This document shows positions 1 to 8,900 of a stretch of 54,353 bases of DNA, in pieces. The notes under the pieces are model-generated. The model ran no database searches, was not told the DNA's origin, and was given only the letters and a program-made list of their open reading frames with translations. The DNA is taken from positions 1 to 54,353 of the forward strand of contig JARYLZ010000012.1 in the NCBI GenBank assembly GCA_029907355.1. Reading direction: 5' to 3'. The position numbers and the translations under genes are program-made. Origin of the DNA: Bacteroidota bacterium (GTDB lineage Bacteria > Bacteroidota > Ignavibacteria > SZUA-365). Numbering within the stretch: position 1 is the first letter of the stretch; each line of letters begins with the position of its first letter.

Positions 1-958
1 TGACGTCCTCGTTGGGTTCGAACCCGTCCATTTCCGATAGGAGCTGGTTGAGAGTCTGCTCCATCTCACTGGCTCCCCCGCCGTAAAATCCCTGGATACC
101 GCCACGTCTGCGACCGATGGAGTCGATTTCGTCAACGAAAATGATGCACGGCGCGTTTTTCTTGGCGGTCGTGAACAAATCCCGAACCCGGCTCGCACCG
201 ACACCGACCAGCATTTCGAGGAACGCCGAACCGGATACGTGAAAGAACGGGACGTCCGCTTCGCCCGCCACAGCCCTCGCGAGGAGGGTTTTCCCCGTTC
301 CCGGCGGACCGACGAGGAGCACGCCTTTGGGTGTCGTCCCGCCGAGTTTCTTGAAGTCCTGTGGTCGTTTCAGGAAATGGATGATCTCAAAAAGGGCCTC
401 CTTCTGCTCTTTCGACCCGGCGACGTCTGCGAAAGTGGTCTTGACGCGTTCCTTGCTGTACAACTGGGCATTGATCTTCCCCATCGAGAGCAACCCGCCG
501 CCCTGTCCGCGCATGCGTGCGGTCAGGAACCAGAAAAGCCCCACCATGAGAAGGATCGGGAGGACGAAATACACGATGGTGTTCCAGAACACCGAACTGT
601 CCTGGAGCCCGACGATGGTCACACCCCGATCCTCGAGAAGTTTCATGAGGTCGTTGTCCGGCACAGTCGTTGGGATGATGACCTTGTACTGTGGCGGCAC
701 GGCAGGGCCCGTTCCTTCCGCTTTCCCGGTCGCGGAAAGGGTGTTCGCCTCGATCTCCACCTTGGCGATCTTCCCTTCCGCCACCATCTTTTTGAATGTG
801 CTGTAGGGGATGGTTTGCCCTTGCTTGCCCATGTTGAGGAAGAACTCGACGGCAACGAGAACGAGCAGGGCGATGAGGAACCAGCGCATCATCGGCGCCG
901 AGCGGAGGAAATTCTGCGGGCGCTGGTTGCGCGGGTCGTTCGGGCGGTTTTGGTCCAT
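1..958 (-). CDS. ftsH: FtsH, ATP-dependent zinc metalloprotease (N-terminal 319 residues; cut by window edge)
   Basis: Membrane-anchored AAA+ protease that extracts and degrades membrane and short-lived cytoplasmic proteins. The visible part has a cytoplasmic N-tail, a first membrane helix at about residues 24-43, a short extracytoplasmic domain and a second helix at about 124-147. The AAA module follows, with Walker A GPPGTGKT at 217-224, Walker B IIFVDEID at 272-279 and the family stretch [15 protein letters not shown] near 293-306. The HEXXH protease domain lies beyond the left edge. The ATG at 958 is the first possible start, because an in-frame stop lies only 18 bases upstream. The next gene on this strand is der, which ends about 300 bases upstream of this start; that gap shows no gene. 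The identification rests on motif order and is secure. Confidence 0.97.
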   Translation of the reverse strand, partial: MDQNRPNDPRNQRPQNFLRSAPMMRWFLIALLVLVAVEFFLNMGKQGQTIPYSTFKKMVAEGKIAKVEIEANTLSATGKAEGTGPAVPPQYKVIIPTTVPDNDLMKLLEDRGVTIVGLQDSSVFWNTIVYFVLPILLMVGLFWFLTARMRGQGGGLLSMGKINAQLYSKERVKTTFADVAGSKEQKEALFEIIHFLKRPQDFKKLGGTTPKGVLLVGPPGTGKTLLARAVAGEADVPFFHVSGSAFLEMLVGVGASRVRDLFTTAKKNAPCIIFVDEIDSIGRRRGGIQGFYGGGASEMEQTLNQLLSEMDGFEPNEDV

Positions 959-1254
959 GGGTTTCGTTATGGCCTTTCAAATGATTCGGGAACACTGCCT
1001 GGCCGGGCAGGAAGGAGATTTGCCCTCTTCCCTCCACTCGCACTGCGGCGTTCGTTTTTCCATGCTACGGAATGAGTAACCATAGAGTCTGGTCATGCGA
1101 CGGTTGTGCCCTCTTCGAGAAAAACATTCGCCGAATGAAGAAAGTTCTCTCGCATTCTCCTGCACCAGCGGCGCGCCCCATTTTCGCCGTAATCAGTCTG
1201 ATGGCGGAGGGGAGACGAGGCGGTTGCGTGATTCGGCGGATTGTCATGCCGCCC

Positions 1255-2568
1255 TCAGGATTTCTTTCGGAAACGTATCGAGAGGGGGACTCCGGAGAAG
1301 CCGAAGGAATCCCTCAGTGCGCGTTCGACAAAGCGGCGGTAACTCTCGGGAATGTGTTTCGGTTCGTTCGTGAAGAAAACGAAGACCGGCGGGGCTTCTC
1401 GGGCCTGTGTGGCATAGAAGATATTGACGTCACGGCCTGTCGGGGTGGAGGGCGGGGGTGTGTTCCGGAGAATCTCCAGTATCCGCTCGTTCAATGTCGC
1501 TGTGGGGATGCGCTTGCGGCGTTCGTCGTACACGGAGATGCAGAGATCGAGCGTTTTCGGGATGCGCTGGCGTGTCACGGCGGAGAGGGTGACGATAGGG
1601 ATGAAATCGTAGGTCGGGAGACGTTCCGTGATGACACGCTCGACGTGGCGTGCCGTGCGATCGTCCTTCTCGATTAAGTCCCACTTGTTCACGCCGATGA
1701 CGACACCGCAGGATCGGTCGACGGCCTGGCTGACGACGTCGATGTCCTGGTGGGTAAGCCCCTGGGTCGCATCGATGAGGCAGAGGGCGACATCGCATTG
1801 TTCGAGGCTTTTCACCGTCCGGATCGTCGAGAAAAACTCTACCGATTCCTTGACCTTGCTGCGCCTCCTCAGTCCCGCCGTATCGATGAGCGTGATGTCG
1901 CGCCCGCCGTGGGTAAGGTACGAGTCGAGGGCGTCGCGCGTCGTACCGGGTATTTCGGTCACGATGGAGCGTTCGGTGCCGAGCATGGCATTGACCACCG
2001 ACGATTTCCCTACGTTGGGTCTTCCGACGACCGCGAGCCGGATGCGTTCGGAAGGCTCCTCCGCCTCCATGGGCGGGAATCCTTTCGCGATGCGGTCGAG
2101 GAGGTCGCCGCTGCGCCTGCCCGAGAGGGCGGAGACGGGGAAAGGCTCGCCGAGGCCGAGTTCGTGGAACTGTGCCGTCTCGATCTCGTGGCGTTCGGAA
2201 TCGATCTTGTTCACCGCCAGCACCACCGGACGTCCGCTTCGCCTGAGCATGCGCGCGATTTCGCGGTCCATCGGGTGGACACCTTCCCTCCCGTCCACGA
2301 GGAAGAGGACGACAGACGCTTCCTCGATGGAAACGGCCACCTGCTCGCGGACCGCCTTTTCGAATACATCCTCCGAATCGGGCACGTATCCCCCGGTGTC
2401 GATGAGGATGAACGCCCGGCCCCCCCAGTCCGTTTCCGCGTAATGCCGGTCTCGTGTTACACCGGGTGTGTCGTGGACAATGGCCCGCCGCACCCCGATG
2501 ATGCGATTGAACAGCGTCGATTTCCCGACATTCGGTCTCCCGACGATTGCGACGAGTGGTTTCGACAT
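1255..2568 (-). CDS. der: Ribosome-associated GTPase Der (EngA)
   Basis: Essential double-GTPase for assembly of the 50S ribosomal subunit. Two G domains in tandem are visible. The first has GRPNVGKS at residues 10-17, DTPG, and NKID near 120. The second has GRPNVGKSSV near 182, DTAG, and NKWD near 300. A C-terminal KH-like domain of about 80 residues follows. The length, 437 residues, is normal for Der. The ATG at 2568 directly precedes MSKPLVAIVGRPNVGKS, so the start is certain. A 274-base gap separates it from the upstream permease gene and contains a strong hairpin at 2662-2689. It is probably transcribed separately from ftsH, since about 300 bases lie between them. Confidence 0.98.
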   Translation of the reverse strand: MSKPLVAIVGRPNVGKSTLFNRIIGVRRAIVHDTPGVTRDRHYAETDWGGRAFILIDTGGYVPDSEDVFEKAVREQVAVSIEEASVVLFLVDGREGVHPMDREIARMLRRSGRPVVLAVNKIDSERHEIETAQFHELGLGEPFPVSALSGRRSGDLLDRIAKGFPPMEAEEPSERIRLAVVGRPNVGKSSVVNAMLGTERSIVTEIPGTTRDALDSYLTHGGRDITLIDTAGLRRRSKVKESVEFFSTIRTVKSLEQCDVALCLIDATQGLTHQDIDVVSQAVDRSCGVVIGVNKWDLIEKDDRTARHVERVITERLPTYDFIPIVTLSAVTRQRIPKTLDLCISVYDERRKRIPTATLNERILEILRNTPPPSTPTGRDVNIFYATQAREAPPVFVFFTNEPKHIPESYRRFVERALRDSFGFSGVPLSIRFRKKS

Positions 2569-2661
2569 AGGACCAGATACCGTGCCGTCTCTCCGTGTAA
2601 TATAGGGAAAAACCCTCCGGCGGCGGAATGAGATCCTGGACGGGACGGGATTTCATGGTTC

Positions 2662-2689
2662 GAGAATCGCACCCCGGTGTCCGATTCTC
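2662..2689. other. Hairpin in the leader of der
   Basis: A perfect 8-base inverted repeat, GAGAATCG and CGATTCTC, encloses a 12-base loop that itself contains CACC...GGTG. It lies about 95-120 bases upstream of der and 150 bases past the permease stop codon. No T-run follows on either strand, so an intrinsic terminator is unlikely. It could be a leader structure or a factor-dependent 3' end. Function unknown. Confidence 0.4.
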
Positions 2690-2842
2690 CCGAAGCCGGC
2701 CGACCGGCATGTCGTACGAGGAACTGTCCGTCTCACCTCACGGGGAAGGGGATTTGCACCCGCTTTCCGGTGCCCACCGGTTCGGTTGCGGCACTTCCTG
2801 ACCGTTATCCCGCATGCCCCAGCGAATACCCAACACCCCGGC

Positions 2843-4093
2843 TCATTCCTTCAGCCAGCGGAGGACTTCCGCCATTCGCGGTCGCTTGCCGGTCAGGAGG
2901 ATGCCGATGGCGAAAATCTTCGCGGCTGCCCATACCATGCCCGCGATGCTGACCACGAAAACGCCGAGCGTGGCGACGATCTCCCAGAGAGGCGGCGTCA
3001 TCCCCGGAAGACGCAGGAGCATTATCGGGGTTGTCAGGAAGGGGATGAAACTGAGTACCACGAGGATGCTGCTCTGGGGGTTCCTGACGGCGATCATGGA
3101 AAGGGCGAGGGGAAGTGCGAGGAACAGCGTGAGATACCCTGTGATTTGCTGCGCCTCCTGTTCCGTCGAGGAGAGACAGCCGAGGGCCACGAAGAGGGCG
3201 GCGTAGAAAAGGAAACCGAGCACGAAATAGACGGCCATCAACCAGATGTTCTCGAGCGGTAACCCCGTCACCCCGGTTGCCACGACGAGCACCACGCCGA
3301 TGAGGGCGAAGAACCCGACCTGCACGAATCCGAGCAAGCTCAACCCCATGATCTTCCCGAACATCAGGTCCAGCGGCGAGCACGAGGAGACGAGGATCTC
3401 CACGATGCGGTTGCTCTTTTCCTCGACCATGCTTCGCACGAGCATTCCCCCTGAACCGAGCACCATCATCATCAGGATGATGAGGAGGACGTACGACATC
3501 CCGAACGACTCGAGGAACCCGGATTCCTTCTCACCCTCTTCGCTCACCCGGATGGTGCGCATCGCGGTGCGTCGGTTGAGCTCGCGTACTTTCATGGGGT
3601 CGAGTCCCGCCTGTGTGAGCTTCCTCGCGGCGACGAGGTCGGAAATCGTTCGCTCCATGAGGACGATCGCGTCGATATCCGCCGTGTTTTTCGCACGGTA
3701 CTCGACGGAGAGCGAGTCGAATACGGCGGGCGGCACAATGATCGCGGCTTCCACGGATTCCGACAAGAGATCGGGTTCGATGCGTTCCGCTGCCTCTGCC
3801 GGCGTGAGACTCCGTGGGATTCTTCGTATTTCATACCTCGGCGAGCCGTCCGGGAGGGTGAATTCCCTCGCGAACGCGCTCTCGATGCTATCGGCAAGCA
3901 CTCCCGTCCCGTCGTAGAGGGCGATGACGCCCCTCTCTTTCTTTGCCATGGTATCGTTGAGGAGATAGGGGGCGAGAATGAACACCGCCATGATGACGGG
4001 CGTGAGGAACAAACCGATCAGGAAGCTCTTCGTCTTCACGCGTTCGACGAACTCCCAGCGCGCAACCCGGAATGCCTTCGCCGTGATTTTCAT
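2843..4093 (-). CDS. ABC-2 type transporter permease, NatB/YhaP-like
   Basis: Membrane half of an ABC exporter, 416 residues. One helix lies at about residues 24-46, followed by a long extracytoplasmic domain to about 185. A C-terminal bundle of about five helices includes the family motif EEKSNRIVEILVSS. The architecture is that of NatB/YhaP permeases (ABC2_membrane_3). The substrate is unknown; NatAB exports sodium in Bacillus, but relatives move other things. A longer reading frame exists upstream, but the ATG at 4093 follows GGAGGAA with good spacing and overlaps the stop of the ATPase gene by four bases (ATGA), which indicates translational coupling. The two genes clearly form one transporter. 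Confidence 0.9.
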   Translation of the reverse strand: MKITAKAFRVARWEFVERVKTKSFLIGLFLTPVIMAVFILAPYLLNDTMAKKERGVIALYDGTGVLADSIESAFAREFTLPDGSPRYEIRRIPRSLTPAEAAERIEPDLLSESVEAAIIVPPAVFDSLSVEYRAKNTADIDAIVLMERTISDLVAARKLTQAGLDPMKVRELNRRTAMRTIRVSEEGEKESGFLESFGMSYVLLIILMMMVLGSGGMLVRSMVEEKSNRIVEILVSSCSPLDLMFGKIMGLSLLGFVQVGFFALIGVVLVVATGVTGLPLENIWLMAVYFVLGFLFYAALFVALGCLSSTEQEAQQITGYLTLFLALPLALSMIAVRNPQSSILVVLSFIPFLTTPIMLLRLPGMTPPLWEIVATLGVFVVSIAGMVWAAAKIFAIGILLTGKRPRMAEVLRWLKE

Positions 4094-5253
4094 CCCGACC
4101 GTTCCTCCTTCGGCATCGCTTCCCGCTCCGCCGTCAGCTTCCTCTTCACTGTAAAGAACCGGAAGATCGTCCAGAACCATGCCGCGATCAGCGCCGCGCC
4201 AATAAGCGGTTCGGGCATGGGTTCGCGGAGCGATTTGACCCCCAGCGTGAGAACGAGCAGCAAGCCCAGGAGAATGGAGAGGAACAGCTTTTTCAGCCGG
4301 GGGTCCGATGATACCGCTTGCCGCTTTGTCGGGATGGGGGGGGGAGGCGCTCCCACCGCAGTGGAGGGTGCACCGACCGTGTCGATGAATACCGTTTCGA
4401 GGGACGGGTCGATGCAGGCGTACGAGTGGATGCGCAGGGAGCGCACGGCAGCGTGGAGTATCGGGTCGGGATCGGTCTCCCGCGCGAGGATCAACTCCGC
4501 GAAATTGTTGTCGACACGTGCTTTCTCCACGCCCGGCAGCGTCCGGAGGAAATCGCCGTTGCCCGTGAACGAGATGTGGATCGCGTTTTTCCCGAAGCGT
4601 CGCTTGATGGAAGCCGGGGAGCCGGAGAGCACGACTTTCCCTCGGTCTATGAGCACGAGATCGTCGCACAGCCGCTCGGCGTGTTCCATCTGGTGTGTGG
4701 AGAAAATCACGGTGCGGTTCTGCCCGCGAAACGAGTCGATCGCGTCACGCACGAGGGCTTGGTTGACGGGATCGAGTCCGGCGAAGACTTCGTCGAGGAC
4801 GATGAGCCGAGGCTGGTGGAGGATGGCGATCAGGAATTGGACCTTCTGCTGGTTCCCCTTGGAAAGCTCTTCCACCTTCCTGTTGAGAGCCTCTCTCAGC
4901 CCGAACCGCTTGAGCCACGGGATTGCGGCGGCGAGAGCGGACCTGCGGTCCATGCCGCGCAACGATGCGAAATAGGCGATGACATTCCCCAACGTGCTCT
5001 TCCGGTACAGCCCGCGTTCCTCCGGGACGTACCCGACGATGTCACGGACATCGGCCCCAGGCCGGTGCCCGTCGATCTCGATCGATCCCTCGTCCGGCCG
5101 AACGATATCCAGGATCATGCGAATCGTCGTCGTCTTTCCCGCGCCGTTCGGACCGATCAACCCGAACACCTGGCCGGGTGAAACGGCAAAGGACACGTCG
5201 TCGACCGCACGGATGTTCCCGTACGTTTTCCGGAGGTGCGAGACCTTAACCAT
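4090..5253 (-). CDS. ABC transporter ATP-binding protein with C-terminal membrane segments
   Basis: ATPase partner of the permease gene that overlaps its 3' end. Walker A GPNGAGKT lies at residues 34-41, the signature LSKGNQQK at 130-137, and Walker B IVLDEVFAGLD at 151-161. A DUF4162-like region occupies about 220-300, as in NatA-type ATPases. After that the protein carries an unusual tail: a proline-rich linker, then two hydrophobic stretches (about 323-340 and 352-368) that should span the membrane, and a charged end. The total of 387 residues is longer than the usual 300-310. The tail may tether the ATPase to the membrane or its permease. The assignment as a NatA-like ATPase is firm; the role of the tail is inference. 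Confidence 0.92.
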   Translation of the reverse strand: MVKVSHLRKTYGNIRAVDDVSFAVSPGQVFGLIGPNGAGKTTTIRMILDIVRPDEGSIEIDGHRPGADVRDIVGYVPEERGLYRKSTLGNVIAYFASLRGMDRRSALAAAIPWLKRFGLREALNRKVEELSKGNQQKVQFLIAILHQPRLIVLDEVFAGLDPVNQALVRDAIDSFRGQNRTVIFSTHQMEHAERLCDDLVLIDRGKVVLSGSPASIKRRFGKNAIHISFTGNGDFLRTLPGVEKARVDNNFAELILARETDPDPILHAAVRSLRIHSYACIDPSLETVFIDTVGAPSTAVGAPPPPIPTKRQAVSSDPRLKKLFLSILLGLLLVLTLGVKSLREPMPEPLIGAALIAAWFWTIFRFFTVKRKLTAEREAMPKEERSG

Positions 5254-5325
5254 CGTTGTTTCGAATGCCTGTCATGAATGGGCGACGATGCCCCTCGTTG
5301 CATGGGCTCGTCGATTCTCGGAAAC

Positions 5326-6162
5326 TCACGGCAGCGTCCGTTTGAACCTCTGGTACGCGTCCGTCTTCACCTGGGGTTCGCTCGGCGCCCCGACGTTCCA
5401 TTCCTGCATGCGTTTCTCCACGTTCCGCGCGCGTTCCTCGGACGGTGGGTGCGTGAGGAACAGCTTCTCGAGCGAGGACACGTTCGTTCTGCCCGATGTG
5501 CCTGTTTTATCGAAGAAGAACTTGATCGCACCGGGGTAGTATTCCGTGGAACGGAGATAGATCATGCTGTAATTGTCCGCCTCGATCTCGTCATCTCGGC
5601 TGTTTTTCAGGAAACCGAGATTCGTGAAGAGGTTTGCGGCGATTTGGGCAATGGTGCTCGGGTTTTTCCCGAGAGCCGCGCCCACGAGAATTTGAACGCC
5701 GTACGCGGCAGTGATCCTCTTCGTAGCATGCCTTCTCTCCGCATGTGCGATTTCGTGGGCGATCACACCCGCCAATGTCGCTTCGTTGTCGAGGTATTTC
5801 AACAGACCCGTGTATACGTAGATGTACCCGCCCGGGATGCAGAACGCGTTGACGGTATTGTCGTCGTGGATGATTTCCGTCTGGTAGGGGTAAACGGAAC
5901 GCTTCTTGACGTCCGGTGAGGCGAGAATTTTCTGCGTGATGGAGGAGACGTACGTTTTCACTTCCGGGTGACCCTGGAGGATGGGGTATTCTTTCGGGTT
6001 CGAACGAATTTCCTGGTCGAGTTGCTGGCCGAGCTGAACCTCGTCGCTGTCGGAGTACATGTTCAAACCGCACGCGGCTATCATCGAAGTGAAAAAGACA
6101 GCCAAGATGATGGTGCGGTCTTTCACGAGGGAGGATACGGAATGGTACCTATGCGGATTCAT
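5326..6162 (-). CDS. M48 family metalloprotease, predicted lipoprotein (BepA/LoiP-like)
   Basis: Envelope zinc protease of 278 residues. A hydrophobic segment at 17-30 ends in lipobox IAAC with Cys31, suggesting a lipid-anchored periplasmic protein. The zinc site HEIAH is at 136-140, and the third ligand should be the Glu at 192 in EIEAD (192-196). Family members include the outer-membrane quality-control proteases BepA and LoiP, but no TPR domain follows here, so it is closer to the short LoiP/YcaL type. It is the first gene of a minus-strand run with the ABC transporter genes 72 bases downstream. A 16-base palindrome lies about 60-75 bases upstream of its start. Confidence 0.93.
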   Translation of the reverse strand: MNPHRYHSVSSLVKDRTIILAVFFTSMIAACGLNMYSDSDEVQLGQQLDQEIRSNPKEYPILQGHPEVKTYVSSITQKILASPDVKKRSVYPYQTEIIHDDNTVNAFCIPGGYIYVYTGLLKYLDNEATLAGVIAHEIAHAERRHATKRITAAYGVQILVGAALGKNPSTIAQIAANLFTNLGFLKNSRDDEIEADNYSMIYLRSTEYYPGAIKFFFDKTGTSGRTNVSSLEKLFLTHPPSEERARNVEKRMQEWNVGAPSEPQVKTDAYQRFKRTLP

Positions 6163-6812
6163 GGTCTCTTTCCTTGATTGATGAATTGGAAACGAATGAA
6201 AAATAGGAAAGCTGAAGGGAACGAAAAATTTTTCGTGCCTGTGACCGGTAAATGCAGTCGGTCAGCATAGCCATGAAATGGCAAGTGTTCTGTCGAAAAA
6301 GGAAGGCCTTCTGGGGGGAGTGTTCCCGTGTGCGAAAATCGATCGCATCATCACCGTTGGTTCGACGGCATGAAGGCGGATCGAGCGTAGGACGACCGCT
6401 TTTCTTTCGAACGCAATATGGATCCGTTCCAGTGGTCTTTGAGGCGTTCAGAGCGTATAGGCTTGATGATATGCTTGTACGCGGTCCAATGCCTTCCGAA
6501 CGAGGTTTTCCCTCGCGAGCATTTTCATGGTATCATTGGCGGAAGCTCTGAAGACACCGCTGCTCGCATGAAGCTCTTGTGCAATGCATCCATGTCGACG
6601 GTCGCGTCGGTACGATGCAACGATGGAGTCCGGCTCTATGGGTGGGTCGAGCAGCGACCGCACCGTTGAGCCGATCCCCTGGCAGTTCTCGGGCGGTGCT
6701 CCCCGGCCTTCATGGAATTTTTCGCAGCGAAGGGAAATGGGATATCCTTTCACTATATTTTCGCATGGAACATGCTATCGACGAAGCACGTGCGCGTTCC
6801 TTCCTCCGGTCT
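6163..6812. other. 650-bp divergent intergenic region
   Basis: Lies between the divergently transcribed M48 protease and OmpA-family genes, so it should hold both promoters. The AT-rich TATATTTTCG at 6754-6763, about 50 bases before the chosen OmpA start, loosely resembles the Bacteroidota -7 box TAnnTTTG. No RNA gene or convincing coding sequence is visible. A minus-strand reading frame ends at 6448 with a short stretch discussed under findings. Confidence 0.5.
6221..6236. promoter_or_regulatory. 16-bp perfect palindrome upstream of the M48 gene (operator candidate)
   Basis: ACGAAAAATTTTTCGT is a perfect palindrome with an A5T5 core, 60-75 bases upstream of the M48 start codon. AT-rich palindromes in promoter regions are typical of repressor sites. 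About one 16-bp palindrome would be expected in this length by chance, so this stays tentative. Confidence 0.25.
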
Positions 6813-8765
6813 ATGATGAAAGGTTGCGTCGTCATTGTGTTTCTCGCTGCGCTTCCGATGCTCCTTGCGGGGCAGGAGAGGATCGAGTTCCCGGGGAGGC
6901 CCAGATACGCCGAGGGTCTTCTTGCCGTCCAGGCGGGGGGCGGGTTCACGAAATATTCCGGCGAGTTCAACGACGAGAGTCTGGGTGGCATGGGGCTTTT
7001 CCGCGCATCGTACGCCCTCATCCCGGAATTTTCGGTCGGCCTGCAAGGCGTGTTCGGGAATCTCGCCTACCAGCGGAGAAGGCGGCGCAATATGGAATAT
7101 TCCTACGAGTTCCAGTTCGGGAAGGAGAATTACATCCTGCGCCGCACGACGATCAGCAGTTTCCACCTGTTCGCGCAATTGAATTTTTTCCCCCGTGCGT
7201 ACATCAACGGCACGTTCTACACCGGTTGCGGAGTCACGCTGTACGATCCCGAGGATTACGCGAAGGAACTCGTCGCCGTCCGCCCTCAGGCGGAAGACCT
7301 CGCGGCGCTCTCCGTCCCGGTAGGAATAGGGGCGGAATGGTTCTTGTTCCGTTCGATCTCCGTCGGCCTCGATTTCTCGTATACCTTCGTCTTTACCGAC
7401 CGCCTGGATGCTTTCCCGCCTGCGGAACTCCGGGAAGAATATCTCAAGCGCTACGGGTCCATTCTCGGTGACCCGTCCATGACGGAGGGGAACGACGGCT
7501 ATTTTTCGCTCGCCGCAGGGGTGAAAATCTATCTCCTCGAGGACAACGATATCGACGGCGATCTTCTCTCCAACGAACGGGAAGAGCGGGAAGGCACCAA
7601 CCCGTATGACCAAGACACCGACGGCGATGGTCTTTCCGATTACGAGGAAATCATGGTCAACAGGACCGATCCGCGGAAGAAGGACACCGACGGGGACGGG
7701 TTGACCGATTACGCCGAAATCATGCGGACGCGAACGAATCCGCTGCAGGCGGACACCGACGGGGACGGCCTGGCCGATGCGGAGGAGCTCCAGCACTTCA
7801 CAACGGACCCGTTGAGGAAAGACACCGACGAAGACGGTTTGGAAGACGGGCGCGAGGTTCGCCTTGGTACGAGCCCGATCCGGTTCGACACCGACGGCGA
7901 TAACCTCGACGACGTGGCGGAAATCGAAGTGTCCCATACCGATCCCCGTGTCTATGACACGGACGGCGACGGCTTGTCGGATTTCATCGAGTTCCGCGCC
8001 CACAGGACGGACCCGACGAAAGCCGACACCGACGGGGACGGTTTACGCGACGGCGAAGAAGTCGTCGAGTATCGGACGAATCCTCTCGAAAAAGACACGG
8101 ACGGCGACACGCTCGATGATTTCACGGAGATCCGCACGCGGGGGACGGACCCGTTGAATCGAGATACGGACGGCGACGGCATTACGGACGACCGCGATAC
8201 CTGCCCGCTCATTGCCGAAACTTATAACGGGTTTCAGGACGAAGACGGCTGTGAGGACGCAGCACCGGGCGAAGTAGCGCGGAAGAGTAAACCCGTCATT
8301 GCCGCGCGAGGAGTTACCATCGAGCGTATGGACACGGTGCGCATTTACGAGGGAAAAGTCCTCACACTCTTCGGTGTCAATTTCGAGGTCGATAAGGATG
8401 TCATCCGGCCGGAATCGTACCCGATCCTGGAAGAAGACGCCCGGCTGTTCTCGCTCTACCCGGGCTTGACGGTGGAAATCCGCGGTCACACCGATTCCGA
8501 TGCGAGCGAGGAGTACAACCTCGATCTTTCGGAAAGACGGGCGAAAGCGGTGCGGGATTTTCTCGTGCGACTCGGTGTCGACCCTTCACGCATGACGGTG
8601 AAAGGATACGGCGAGAGCATGCCGATCGCCCCGAATACCGACCCGATCGGGAAAGCGCGGAACCGCCGCATCGAGTTCTTCATCACGAGTACGGGCATGA
8701 AAGCCGCTCACGGCCGTGATCCCCGTACCATCGATACGACGAAGCAGATCCTGGATGAACGATGA
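6813..8765 (+). CDS. OmpA-family outer-membrane protein with ten thrombospondin type-3 repeats
   Basis: Predicted outer-membrane/peptidoglycan-binding protein of 650 residues. The order is: signal peptide (about 1-20, ending LLAGQ), a beta-barrel-like N-terminal domain to about 240, calcium-binding TSP3 repeats at about 244-464, and a C-terminal OmpA domain at about 517-633. The OmpA domain has GHTDSDASEEYN, LSERRAKAV and GKARNRRIEF. The repeats carry DTDGDGLxD loops, which bind Ca2+ in known family members. Start choice: MMKGCVV at 6813 begins a clean signal peptide. The ATG at 6765 would add 16 charged residues and has no ribosome site either. TSP3-OmpA proteins are common in FCB bacteria and link the outer membrane to the cell wall. 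Confidence 0.92.
   Translation: MMKGCVVIVFLAALPMLLAGQERIEFPGRPRYAEGLLAVQAGGGFTKYSGEFNDESLGGMGLFRASYALIPEFSVGLQGVFGNLAYQRRRRRNMEYSYEFQFGKENYILRRTTISSFHLFAQLNFFPRAYINGTFYTGCGVTLYDPEDYAKELVAVRPQAEDLAALSVPVGIGAEWFLFRSISVGLDFSYTFVFTDRLDAFPPAELREEYLKRYGSILGDPSMTEGNDGYFSLAAGVKIYLLEDNDIDGDLLSNEREEREGTNPYDQDTDGDGLSDYEEIMVNRTDPRKKDTDGDGLTDYAEIMRTRTNPLQADTDGDGLADAEELQHFTTDPLRKDTDEDGLEDGREVRLGTSPIRFDTDGDNLDDVAEIEVSHTDPRVYDTDGDGLSDFIEFRAHRTDPTKADTDGDGLRDGEEVVEYRTNPLEKDTDGDTLDDFTEIRTRGTDPLNRDTDGDGITDDRDTCPLIAETYNGFQDEDGCEDAAPGEVARKSKPVIAARGVTIERMDTVRIYEGKVLTLFGVNFEVDKDVIRPESYPILEEDARLFSLYPGLTVEIRGHTDSDASEEYNLDLSERRAKAVRDFLVRLGVDPSRMTVKGYGESMPIAPNTDPIGKARNRRIEFFITSTGMKAAHGRDPRTIDTTKQILDER
7542..8210 (+). 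repeat. Tandem 69-bp coding repeat (TSP3 array, ten units)
   Basis: Ten calcium-loop units recur every 23 residues (69 bases) inside the OmpA-family gene. Examples are GACACCGACGGCGATGG-like cores near 7614, 7683 and 7752. Units 2-10 have the DTD(G/E)D core, and unit 1 is the variant DNDIDGD. Regular spacing with silent divergence between units points to old duplication under selection rather than recent expansion. Confidence 0.9.
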
Positions 8766-8900
8766 ACGTCGGCCTGGTCCGCGTGGTGATGTGCTCAGGG
8801 GCGAGGAAGAGTCGGGTCATGCGAATGAGAGGAACCGGGGTGTAGACGTGTCGCGTCATGCCTCTGGCGAGCGTGAAAAGCCATGGGGAGGTGGATGACC

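Noticed and set aside
6579-6812. N-terminal extension of the OmpA-family gene from the first open ATG
   Set aside because: The extension lacks export or barrel features, and the signal peptide begins at 6813.
7542-8210. Tandem repeat as a CRISPR array or non-coding satellite
   Set aside because: The repeats are in frame, encode DTDGDG calcium loops and have no spacer pattern.
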